This document shows positions 11,561-21,326 of a DNA stretch of 64,000 nt, one piece after another; the stretch's first letter is position 1; every line of letters starts with the position of its first letter. A program made the position numbers and the translations under genes. The notes under the pieces were generated by a model, which searched no databases, was not told the DNA's origin, and saw only the letters and a list, made by a program, of their open reading frames with translations. Origin of the DNA: Neoarius graeffei (Eukaryota > Chordata > Actinopteri > Siluriformes > Ariidae); NCBI RefSeq assembly GCF_027579695.1, contig NC_083574.1:59041559-59105558 (forward strand), read 5' to 3'.

Positions 11561-12120
11561 CCGTATTTTCTGGACTATAGAGCGCACCTGTATATAAGCC
11601 GCATCCGCTCTATTTTTTAAAAAAATTTTTAAAAAAGATATACAAGCCGCACCGGGCTATAAGCCGCAGATATCTATGTTGAAAAATTAGATATTTACTG
11701 CATGTACAGAACGATTTTGTACTGTAAATGTACATGTATGTACCTGAACAGATTCTTTCCGAACAGTGCCTTTTAACACGGCAGCAACTTTGGTGATTAA
11801 AACGGAACAGAACCAAGAGAAAATAACCGGTATTTATTTACCTTCATTTCTCCTGTGTTTGAAACCACAAGTCACTTTAATCATCTTCGCTGGATTTGAA
11901 AATAATTACCAGTTAGTAATTTGTCGTGCGTGTTCTATCTGCTAAAGATCTGCTAATTCTTCTTTGCATTGATTTTTCGTCTATCTTATTTTTGATTCTA
12001 CTTCCGGTTAGAGCGCCCCTAGCGGTGGAAGAAAAATCCACAGAATAGCCGCACCTTTGTATAAGCCGCATGGTTCAAAACCTAGGAAAAAAGTAGCGGC
12101 TTATAGTCCAGAAAATACAG
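11561..12120. mobile_element. Tc1/mariner-type MITE inserted in the TAA-flanked element
   Basis: Ends CCGTATTTTCTGGACTATA and TATAGTCCAGAAAATACAG, with TA at 11559-11560 and 12121-12122. Copy 1 of the host element (about 8726-8742) gives the unoccupied site GCATAATAGTTTATG, so the insertion and its 2-bp TA duplication are seen directly. It is 560 bp, non-coding, with repeated AAGCCGC motifs. Confidence 0.93.
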
Positions 12121-13029
12121 TAATAGTTTATGCGCATGCGTCCTTACTTCTTGTATTGTTCTGGTGTCTCCGAAGGGACCGTCTTACAGCGCCCCTAGAG
12201 GTGTGGCATGTGTATTGCATCGTTTTCAGCAAGCGTTGCCATATGGACCTGATATTTTACTGATCGTTGCCCATATGGACGCGATATTTTTTTAAATAAC
12301 ATCTCGTTGCCGTTGTCGTGTGGATGTAGCCTAAGAGGTCAAGAAATTCAAGAAATTAACTCTTGACAAGGGACAGTTGTAAACTGAAAGCCATTCCAGG
12401 TGACTACCTTGTAAAGCTGACTGAGAAAATCCCGAGATGTGCAAAGCTGTCATCTGAGCAAAAGGTGCCTACTTTGAAGAATCTAAAATATAAAACATAT
12501 TCTGGTTTGATTAACACTTTTTTGTTTACCAAAAAATTCCATAGATATTTCTTCATAATGTCAATGACTTTAGTATTAATCTACAATTCAGAAAATTTTA
12601 AAATAATGAAAAACCACTGAATTAGAGGCGTTTCCAAACTTTTGACTGGTACTGTATATATATATTTTTTTATTTCACTGCATGCATGGGCATGTGAACA
12701 TCCACATCAGAGGACAGGTAAGATGGCGGTGGAGTATGTCTGAATTGTGTCCTTACAGGAGATACGCAGAGACGGCCTTACTTTTTGTTTATAAATGCCT
12801 TAAGACCTCAAAAATGGCACAGGAATAGTTTTAAGCATTAACAATAAATCTACTACAGTAATTTTTACGATTAAAGTGATTTATATAGGTAGTACTCTGA
12901 GTGAATGACCTTGACATCCGTAACGTCACAGCAGGAAGTCTATCGGTCTCATCGCCATTTCCGCTATACTACCGTAAAACATAGAGCTGACTGCAACTCC
13001 GATCCTCCACTTTGAGCCAATTTATCGCC

Positions 13030-13318
13030 ATGCCACGTACATGTGTTGCTGGCAGGTTCAGCAACATGATAGAAGGTGGATTTACATTGCATTCATGGCC
13101 CAAGAATGTTCAAAGTGCAAAGATTTGGATGTGTTTTGCGAGAAGTTGACGGGCACATTGGGCGCCTACGAAGTGGTCTCTCCTCTGCTCTGCACATTTT
13201 ACTGAAGACTCGTACGAGACCTCTGATCTGTTGAGGAGTGTTGGCTATAAGCCCGTATTGAAAGAGGGTGCAGTACCAACAATTAAAAGAAAAATAAAAA
13301 AAAGTACAAGAAAAGGAA
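13030..13318 (+). pseudogene. decayed THAP-domain exon
   Basis: One frame from ATG 13030 reads MPRTCVAG...FSN, then a conserved Trp, LCSAHFTEDSYE (the C-x2-H half of the zinc site) and GAVPTI, which is the whole THAP framework. It is broken by TGA at codon 40 (13147-13149), and the second zinc Cys is replaced (CVAGRF where CVAGC is expected). Not functional as it stands. Confidence 0.8.
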
Positions 13319-13368
13319 AGTGAGTTCAGTTGCACCAGTTCTCCCGGATTGCGAGCCGAGGGTTGTTG

Positions 13369-13460
13369 GTAAAACCCAGGACGGGACATATTATCGCTCG
13401 GGCAGTGACCTCCCCACAGTTGTTGCTAAAACTGGTGACATCCCGTCCCGGGTTTTAGTA
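13369..13460. repeat. small foldback repeat
   Basis: TAAAACCCAGGACGGGA (13370-13386) is matched by TCCCGTCCCGGGTTTTA (13441-13457) in inverted orientation around about 54 bp. It may be a short MITE. Confidence 0.6.
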
Positions 13461-14382
13461 ATTGCCTGAGCCGAGCAGTAATAGCGGAGTACTCCGTATG
13501 GAGAAAATGGAGAAGGAATGGAGTAGCCGTCCTATTTCTCCGTGGACATCATGCACGTCATTGCCTCAGCAGCAATATCTCGCCCTTACGTGGAAGAAGC
13601 GAATGAACGGAGAACTGATCGAACAACTGAAAGTCAGATTGTTTCAAAACAATCAGCCACAAGGTCGGCCTTCAAGAAGCGAGAACGCAGACGGGTAAGA
13701 TACGACTCTCATTTGGATATAAAACAACAAAAACACCACTCGTTGTTTCCCTGCATTTAGATTAATCCATGTAACTTGTATTGTGTGTTTAAGTTACCAG
13801 TATAAGATTTAATTTGATTCAGAATGTGATTGTCTCAGTTCATCTGATTATTTAATTAGCCTTTTATGTTTTATCAGTGAAAATGCATGCATGTACATGT
13901 ATGTTGCATAAGTTATAGCACCCATCCTTCTTTAATGAGAGTCAACCCACAATCAATGAAGTCAAATCAGTCTTAGTTGAGCAAGTCGGTAACGCTATTT
14001 CTGACTTTCACCATAATTTTTTATTTGTATGACTTTGGTCTATAGCTGTAAAAGGCCTCGGCCTTAAAACCGGTTACCGCTGCGACATCACGCACTCAGG
14101 GCTGGCTGGCTCAGCGGGGCAGCTCGAATGCCAACTTTGCGGTCGATTTTAACTCTCAAAAATATATTTTTTTATTCCCATTTATGCAGCATACAAGAGT
14201 CAAGGATGGAGATACTATCCACTCAGAAATGTTTTAAAAATGAAGGTTCTGCGCGTCTAATATTCACTCACATACAGAAAGTATTAGTGATACGGTCAGG
14301 TAGTAGGTACTTAACCATTGTTAGTACATACTGAGAATTCAGATGCAGCCAAGAATAAAAATTTAGAATACTAGATTCCCAC

Positions 14383-15333
14383 CTCCCCAGAGAAGCTGTA
14401 CTTCCCCTTCAGGATCTGCCGATAGAGGCGCATGCGGTTGTCGTCCTCAAAGGGCATGGTGCCACTGAGCAGGATGTAGGAGATAACCCCTAGCGCCCAC
14501 ATGTCCACAGCATTGGTATAGGGCTTGCGTACTAGGATTTCAGGTGCAATGTATTCAGGTGTGCCACAAGTGGTTTTCATAAGGCATTCGTCACCCTTTT
14601 TGCGTGTACTAGCTAGACCAAAGTCTGTGATCATGATTTTGGAGTCAGCACCAGGATGGTAGTAGAGCAGGTTCTCAGGCTTGAGGTCACGGTGTGTGAT
14701 GCCTAGCATGTGCAGGTAGCGTACACCGTCCAGCACCATACGGAGTACACGTGTGGCATCCCGCTCAGTGAAGGAACCACGTGCGATGATGCGGTCAAAG
14801 AGTTCACCTCCTGTGGCCAGCTCCATCACCATGTACACACGCTCAGCTGTCTCAAAAACCTCCATCAGCTGGATGATGTTGGTGTGGCGTACACGCCGCA
14901 GGACTCGCAGCTCCGACTCGCACACCTCACGACCCTCACGCCATCGAGTCTCAATCATTTTGATTGCATATGGCTGGCGTGTACCCTTGTGCTCAACCCG
15001 CACCACCCGGCTGAAGCTGCCACGCCCAATGAGCGCCTTAATCTCATACTTAGCTGTCACCCGAGGGTCAAATTTGGCACGGTACTTGGCCACTTTATTT
15101 CGCCGTGGTTCAGAGGGCTCCAGCTGGCCTTTTCCTGCCGTAGGGGAATGAGTGGCAGCACCTGTAGCTTGGCTTTGACCCTGAGGTGAAGGAGAGCCAG
15201 TTTTCTTGTCACTGCCATCCACACGAATAAAGTTCTTATAGACATCAGTTTGCTGAGGCTCAAGCTTCTTGACAAGATCTAGCTGCACGTCTGGTGGTGG
15301 TTCTGGGAGGACCTTGCTCGTCCTGCACCCCAT
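14383..15333 (-). CDS. pskh1: PSKH1, first coding exon (residues 1-317 of a predicted 422)
   Basis: Protein serine kinase H1, a CAMK-group Ser/Thr kinase of the Golgi, centrosome and nuclear-speckle compartments. The product starts MGC, matching the known N-myristoylated Gly2 and palmitoylated Cys3 of this protein. The kinase domain begins near residue 96: glycine loop G103-x-G-x-x-S-x-V110, ATP lysine K125 (YAIK), catalytic HRDLKPEN at 214-221, DFG at 237-239, and CGTPEY...APE at 256-265. No stop or frameshift interrupts it. ATG 15333 was chosen because MGCRTSK follows it directly; the open frame continues upstream but without another ATG. The exon ends after GAG at 14383 with donor GTGGGA, phase 0, inside the kinase domain after KYSFSGE, which joins in frame to PWPSVSN in the next exon. 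The human protein is 424 aa from my memory of the family, so the length fits. Confidence 0.96.
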
Positions 15334-15509
15334 CACGTCAGGATCCTTCGCACCCGATGCGGGCAGCACATCCTCATAACCCGTGCCAGCCAAAGGCACA
15401 GACAGAAGCTTTCAATGCTACAATAAACCAGGATGACCAGGACAGTCACTGAGTTCTACCAGTGAACTCTCTTCTCCTCAGGTAAGATAGAAATGCAAAG
15501 TCTATCAAT
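15334..15509 (-). other. pskh1: PSKH1 5' untranslated part of coding exon with splice acceptor
   Basis: On the minus strand a pyrimidine-rich tract ending TTCTTTCAG precedes 15509 and makes a good splice acceptor. The exon would then hold 176 nt of 5' UTR before ATG 15333. Human PSKH1 also has a separate non-coding first exon, so the promoter should lie at higher coordinates, perhaps beyond the SINE array. I infer the acceptor; no transcript data were available. Confidence 0.6.
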
Positions 15510-16580
15510 CTGAAAGAATAAAAACAAGAAGAATCAATCAGTGTCAGAAATCTTGACCTAGATGCCTGAAATTTACACATAATGCCATAAGTCAGTAATA
15601 GTTTTAAACGACTATGTGCCTATATGATAGAAAGCAATTTTATGCCATAATTTCATTAAAAGAACGTTGTATTCGTAGTTTTCTATAATATTGCCATTAT
15701 TATTAAAAAAAACAACACAGAAAATATGGTTAATCAGTTACTGTGTAACCTAAGAATGATTAAAGGAAATTTAGAAGTTTCTCAAGGGGCGGTACAGTGG
15801 TGTAATGGTTATCACTGTCGCCTCACAGCAAGAAGGTCCTAGGTTCGAGCCCAGTGGCCAGCAAGGGCCTTTCTGTGTGGAGTTTGTATCTTCTCCCCGT
15901 GTTTGCGTCGGTTTCCTCTGGACATGCAGGTTAGGTTAATTTAGGCTCTAAATTGATCGTAGGTGTGAGTGTGAATGGTTGTGTGTGTCTTTGTGTCAGC
16001 CTTGTGATGACCTGGCGACTTGTCCAGGGTGTACCCCACCTCTTGCCCATAGCCAGCTGGGATAGGCTCCAGCTTGCCTGCGATCCTATACAGGATAAGC
16101 AGTTATGGATAATGGATGGATATTCACTCCATGATTTCTAATACAGGGCGGCACAGTGGTGTAGTGGTTAGCACGGTCGCCTCACAGCAAAAAGGTCCTG
16201 GGTTCAAGCCCAGCAGTCAGCGCTCGAAACTAACGGTGTCCCGATGTCCCGGGGACCATAAAAAATGTCGTCGGGACACAAAATTATCATATCTGGGACA
16301 ATCCCAGGACAATGGAAAAAAAATATATCTAGAAAAAAAGTTCTACATTAATATTATTTACAAAGCCGTAACACATACGTAGACATTCACCTAATTTGTC
16401 AATTTTAATTTTAAAACGTTAACAGCGAAAAATACATAGTAGCTACACTTCGATGCACCTGCATCCGTAGGCTACAGAGCAGCGCATTCTGCTCTAGAAT
16501 CTTCGGCCGGAGTCCGCATTATATGGACTTGGAATGGAATTGCTACCGCACACGCTGCGCCGACTCTTGCCAGAACAAAA

Positions 16581-16706
16581 ATGCTGAAGTGGTTGAAGCG
16601 GACCGACCGCGGGGAAGAAACTGAAAGCCCAGACATAACGTCTCCGGGACCTTCAGGATCCAAAGTGTCCTCGCCTGGTCTGCAGGCAACGCTAGCAACT
16701 GAATGA
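16581..16706 (+). pseudogene. N-terminal remnant of a hAT-associated protein
   Basis: A 41-codon frame starts MLKWLKRTDRGEETE and continues with an SPG/Ser-rich stretch. I believe this resembles the N-terminus of the zinc-finger (KIAA1586/ZNF862-like) hAT proteins found with this type of end, but that rests on recall. The rest of the protein is missing. Confidence 0.4.
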
Positions 16707-16879
16707 ACTTAATGAACACTGTTAGACACGTTATAAAATACAACAGGAATGATGTGGATGATATTGACGGAAGATACCGTTCAACAGAATAAGTGAGTTT
16801 TCTAGTTCAGAAAGTTTAGTCAGTCAGCAGCACAACTAGGCTCGGACCTGCCACTATGCTGATGTTGCTAACATTTGCA

Positions 16880-17017
16880 GCGAAAGTTCATAAAATGGAT
16901 AACGGAAAATTCATAAAATGGATAACGGAAAGTTCATAAAATGGATAACGGAAAGTTCATAAAAATGGATAACGGTAATGGATAACGGAAAGTTCATAAA
17001 AATGGATAACGGTAATG
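16880..17017. repeat. short tandem repeat, about 23-bp unit
   Basis: Roughly six units of GAAAGTTCATAAAATGGATA plus ACG, some with an extra A or a shortened unit. It lies inside the outer hAT. Confidence 0.9.
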
Positions 17018-17322
17018 GTGAAAATTATAAGTTGGCCTTATAAGTGCCAACAGATATTCAAGGTATAAGTAGATGAAATGAACATAAAAGGGGTCTTATT
17101 TTCAGCTAAAGTGTACTGCAGATGTAGGGAGTTGAAACATTTTCTGAATGAGCTAGTTGGCCCCTTTAAATAAACGGGTATCTATTCATACAGTGAGATC
17201 GCCAAAGTTTAATAAACTGAAAATGCAATAACTGTAATTTTGAAGTAGATGATGTATAGGACATGTGTCGCTTGTGTCTTGTGACTTATTGTAAAAATGA
17301 TATAAAGGGTTCAAAATCGCAT

Positions 17323-18747
17323 TAGGGCTGTGCCGATAGACGATGCCATCGTCCATCGACGATGGTGGTCATCCATCACGATGGAGAGCCACCATCGTGA
17401 TACCACGCCCCCTCCTGTCATAAACATGCATATACGGTATCATCTGGGCCTATTTAACCTAAAAAGTTAGTTTTTTGTTAGTTTAGTTAGTTAGTTTTGT
17501 TTAATATATAAATATATTATATAACATATATAAATACATAATTATATAAATCATTATAAAGTAATAGGCTATGGTGCAGGGACGTGCTAGTGAACATAAC
17601 GTGGTTACACAAATACAGTATGCTACTAATAATAAATTTCGACTTCATTTTTTAGCCTACACTATACTTTTAATGTAAAATTTGTCATGTTGTTCAAACA
17701 AATAGCCACTATTAACAGTCGGGAAATATTGCACCTTATCAAACGGCAGTAAAGCGCAGACTTCGGCAGAAGTCAAATAACTTTAATCTGGTAAATAGGC
17801 CTACTTTCAGACTCAAAATGGTCCACTCTAAGCCATAATGTCAAACCAAAGGGAAGAATGAAGGTGATTCTGATAAATGTAAAGACAGTTAAAAAAAAAA
17901 CAATATTAAAATCATGATTTTAAAAGCTGGCGCAATAATTCAAACACTAATAAATTGGAAAAATTAGCGCGTTCAGGTGCGCACTAAAGGCCGAAACGCA
18001 TCTTCAATTGATAAGTGTAAATAAACAATGAGTAATAGCTTAAGTGTAGTTAGTTTGAATACTAGTCTTTCATTGTTAGAGCAGATTAATATCTTGCCGT
18101 GATCAGTGAGTGCTCGGGGAGGTTCATTTCCACCTGCGCTTTGCGCAGCTCATTTCTCCGAAGCCAGCTGTGCGCAAACGCAGTGTTGACTGCTCGGCAA
18201 ACTCCAAACGCTCGGTCTGTACTGGCCCTCTGTTGCGCAAGCGAGTTGGTTATGGCCAGGTTCAAATTGTGCCCAAAACAACTTAACCACGGCCATTTCA
18301 ATTGCCTGATGGCTGTGACAATATTCGCCCCGTTGTTGCAGGCGATCTTTTTCTCCTCTATTTTCCATTCGGCAAGCGTCTCGCGCAATGCGTCTTCTAA
18401 ATTGTCCGCTGAATGTGTCTCTGGCATGAAACTCGTCTGCAGGCATTTGGACTGCATTGCCCACTCTCGGTCCACATAATGTACGGTAGCTGACATATAG
18501 GGCATCATGTTGCAGCTGGACCACATATCCGTTGTCAAGGCCAAATATTCCACATCACCTAGCGCTTTTTTTTCCTTTACGTGCCAAAGCCTCGGATGAG
18601 TATCTAATACTTTTAATAATAATAATAATAATAATATATTTAATAACGTGGTATTAAAATCCCCCCCGCCCACGATATCATCGTCCATCACGATGTTTGC
18701 ACTGTAAACATCGTCGATGCCAATTAAGGGGACATCGCACAGCCCTA
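17323..18747 (-). mobile_element. hAT transposon (inner) nested in the outer hAT
   Basis: Ends TAGGGCTGTGCCGAT and ATCGCACAGCCCTA, flanked by a perfect 8-bp duplication AATCGCAT (17315-17322 and 18748-18755). Subterminal ATCGTCCATC(G/A)ACGATG motifs occur at both ends. It is 1425 bp, an internally deleted copy that keeps part of the transposase on the minus strand. Confidence 0.95.
18086..18612 (-). pseudogene. hAT transposase fragment (ZBED-like)
   Basis: About 175 residues match the middle of a hAT transposase: LALTTDMWSS with the first catalytic Asp, YMSATVHYVD, FMPETHSADNLEDAL, NGANIVTAIRQL and CFGHNLNLAI near the second catalytic region. The DNA-binding BED finger, the C-terminal Glu and the dimerisation domain are all absent, so it is not a working transposase. 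A (TAA)n tract at 18614-18636 adjoins its N-terminal side. Confidence 0.85.
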
Positions 18748-21326
18748 AATCGCATAGTTACAAATATAATAGTAACTTCATATGATAATATTAACCACTG
18801 GTTATTTCAGAGAGGAAGAAAATGGGGACACTATTGCTTCCATTCGGGACAATACAACACAGAATTCGGGACCACTGGGGGACACAAAGAAAAAAAGTTA
18901 ATTTCGAGCCCTGCCAGCAGTCAGCGAGGGCCTTTCTGTAAGGAGTTTCCATGTTCCTCCCGCGTCTGCATGGGTTTCCTCCAGACATGCAGGAGGTTAG
19001 TTTAATTTAAATTGACCGTAGGTGTGAATGTGAGTGTGAATGGTTGTCTGTGTCTATGTGTCAGCCCTGTGATGACCTGGCGACTTGTCCAGGGTGTACC
19101 CCGCCTTTCGCCAGTAGTCAGCTGGGACAGGCTCCAGCTTGCCCGTGACCCTGTACAGGATAAGCAGTAATGGATATTCACGCCATGATTTCTAATACAG
19201 GGCAGCATGGTGGTGTAGTGGTTAGCACTGCTGCCTCACAGCAAGAAGGTCCTGGGTTTGAACCCAGTGTCCAGCGAGGGCCTTTCTGTGAGGAGTTTCC
19301 ATGTTCTTCCCGTGTCCGCGTGGGTTTCTTCCGGACAGGCAGGTTAGGTTAATCTAAATTGACCGTAGGTGTGAATGGTTGTGTGTGTGTGCCTTTGTGT
19401 CAGCCCTGTGATGACCTGGTGACTTGTCCAGGGTGTACCCTGCCTCTCACCCATAGTCAGCTGGGATAGACTCCAGCTTGCCTGCGACCCTGTACAGGAT
19501 AAGCAGTTATGGATAATGGATGGATATTCACTCCATGATTTCTAATACAGGGCGGCACGGTGGTGTAGTGGTTAGTACTACTGCCTCACAGCAAGAAGGT
19601 TCTGGGTTTGAGACCAGCGAGGGCCTTTCTGTGAGGAGTTTCCATGTTCTTCCCGTGTCTGCATGGGTTTCCTCCAGACATGCAGGTTAGTTTAATTTAA
19701 ATTGACCGTAGGTGTAAATGTGAATGTGAATGGTTGTTTGTCTCTATGTGTCAGCCCTGTGATGACCTGGCGACTTGACCCTGCCTCTCACCCATAGTCA
19801 GCTGGGATAGGCTCCAGCTTGCCCGTGACCCTGTACAGTAGTGGTTAGCACTGCCACCTCACAGCAAGAAGGTTCTGGGTTCGAGGCCAGCGAGAGCTTT
19901 TCTGTGTGGAGTTTCCATGTTCTACCCGTGTCTGCGTGGGTTTCTTCCGGACATGCAGGTTAGGCTGTGAATGTGAGTGTGAATGGTTGTTTGTCTCTAT
20001 GTGTCAGCCCTGCGATAACCTGGCGACTTGTCCAGGGTGTACCCCGCCTCTCACCCATAGTCAGCTGGGATAGGCTCCAGCTTGCCCGTGACCCTGTACA
20101 GTAGTGGTTAGCACTGCTGCCTCACAGCAAGAAGGTTCTGGGTTCGAGGCCAGCGAGGGCCTTTCTGTGTGGAGTTTGCATGTTCTCCCCGTGTCTGCGT
20201 GGGTTTCTTCCGAATGTGAGTGTGAATGGTTGTTTGTCTCTATGTGTCAGCCTTGCGATAACCTGGTGACTTGTCCAGGGTGTACCCTGCCTCTCACCCA
20301 TAGTCAGCTGGGATAGGCTCCAGCTTGCCTGCGATCCTGTACAGGATAAGCAGTTATGGATAATGGATGGATATTCACTGCATGATTTCTAATACAGGGC
20401 GGCACGGTGGTGTAGTGGTTAGCACTACCGCCTCACAGCAAGAAGGTTCTGGGTTCGAGGCCAGCGAGAGCCTTTCTGTGTGGAGTTTGCATGTTCTCCC
20501 CGTGTCTGCGTGGGTTTCTTCCGGACATGCAGGTTAGGCTGTGAATGTGAGTGTGAATGTTTGGTTGTCTCTATGTGTCAGCCCTGCGATAACCTGGCGA
20601 CTTGTCCAGGGTGTACCCCGCCTCTCACCCATAGTCAGCTGGGATAGGCTCCAGCTTGCCTGTGACCCTGTACAGGATAAGCAGTTATGGATAATGGATG
20701 GATATTCACTCCATGATTTCTAATACAGGGCGGCACGGTGGTGTTATGGTTAGCACTGCTGCCTCACAGCAAGAAGGTTCTGGGTTCGAGGCCAGCGAGG
20801 GCCTTTCTGTGTGGAGTTTTCATGTTCTCCCCGTGTCTGCGTGGGTTTCTTCCGAATGTGAGTGTGAATGGTTGTTTGTCTCTATGTGTCAGCCCTGTGA
20901 TAACCTGGCGACTTGTCCAGGGTGTACCCCGCCTCTCACCCGTAGTCAGCTGGGATAGGCTCCAGCTTGCCTGCGATCCTGTACAGGATAAGCAGTTATG
21001 GATAATGGATGGATATTCACTGCATGATTTCTAATACAGGACGGCACGGTGGTGTAGTGGTTAGCACTACCGCCTCACAGCAAGAAGGTCCTGGGTTCGA
21101 GGCCAGCGAGAGCTTTTCTGTGTGGAGTTTTCATGTTCTACCCGTGTCTGCGTGGGTTTCTTCTGGACATGCAGGTTAGGCTGTGAATGGTTAGTTGTCT
21201 CTATGTGTCAGCCCTGTGATAACCTGGCGACTTGTCCAGGGTGTACCCCGCCTCTCACCCGTAGTCAGCTGGGACAGACTCCAGCTTGCCCGCGACCCTG
21301 TCGAACGGATGGATGGAAGTTTCTCA

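Larger units (their letters stand above)
10783..12331. mobile_element. non-autonomous DNA transposon flanked by TAA, with THAP exon (copy 2)
   Basis: Same family as 7947..8939. It starts GGCCCTGTCCACATGGCAACG, ends GATGTAGCC, and is flanked by TAA (10780-10782 and 12332-12334). It sits inside a Tc1-like element and is itself interrupted by the element at 11561..12120. Without that insertion it is about 987 bp, the same as copy 1. Confidence 0.78.
10273..12654. mobile_element. Tc1-like element, internally deleted, host of nested insertions
   Basis: Inverted ends CAGTACCAGTCAAATGTTTGG and CCAAACTTTTGACTGGTACTG, each flanked by TA (10271-10272 and 12655-12656). The left part keeps decayed transposase sequence on the minus strand. 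Without the nested 1.55-kb insertion the element is about 830 bp, well short of the usual 1.6 kb. Confidence 0.88.
12875..14148 (+). mobile_element. degenerate THAP-bearing element, possibly TTAA-type
   Basis: TTAA then AGTGATTTATATAGG at the left (12871-12874) starts like the AGTG ends of the elements at 38176 and 56368. A candidate right TTAA is at 14149-14152, but the inverted ends match poorly, so the right boundary is a guess. It contains the THAP pseudogene at 13030 and a small foldback at 13369-13460. A possible donor (CGGGTAAGA) follows a basic open frame at about 13570-13697. Confidence 0.4.
3304..14382 (-). other. pskh1: PSKH1 intron, 11.08 kb, built from nested repeats
   Basis: Bounded by GT at 14382..14381 and AG at 3305..3304 on the minus strand. 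It contains two SINEs, two TTAA elements, two copies of a TTA/TAA-flanked family, a Tc1-like element, a TA-flanked MITE, a hAT-like element with a polypyrimidine minisatellite, and a THAP-bearing fragment, all listed separately. The stretches 3310-3660, 4046-5435, 7715-7940 and 8945-9215 show nothing recognisable, apart from a roughly 22-bp motif (GTTTCGGGTTTCCCGACCGA) repeated at about 3511 and 3591. Confidence 0.85.
16218..18913. mobile_element. hAT transposon (outer) inserted in the SINE array
   Basis: Ends CAGCGCTCGAAACTAAC and GTTAATTTCGAGCCCTG, flanked by a perfect 8-bp duplication CCAGCAGT (16210-16217 and 18914-18921) taken from the SINE. It is 2696 bp including the nested hAT at 17323. 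It keeps GGGACA-rich subterminal motifs and a short coding start at 16581. Confidence 0.95.
15785..21315 (+). repeat. tandem array of nine SINE units within one pair of target duplications
   Basis: Units of the tRNA-derived SINE run head to tail, starting near 15785, 16146 (split by a hAT and resumed at 18914), 19201, 19551, 19838, 20101, 20397, 20728 and 21040. Most junctions carry the same spacer TATTCACTCCATGATTTCTA plus ATACAG. Two units start truncated at GTAGTGGTTA after CTGTACA. The whole array is bounded by a perfect 11-bp GAAGTTTCTCA (15774-15784 and 21316-21326), so it grew inside a single insertion. Net of the hAT it is about 2.8 kb. Confidence 0.9.

Noticed and set aside
15334-15399. 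PSKH1 starting 22 codons upstream
   Set aside because: The upstream frame has no ATG (GTG at 15399). The conserved acylated MGC start is at 15333.
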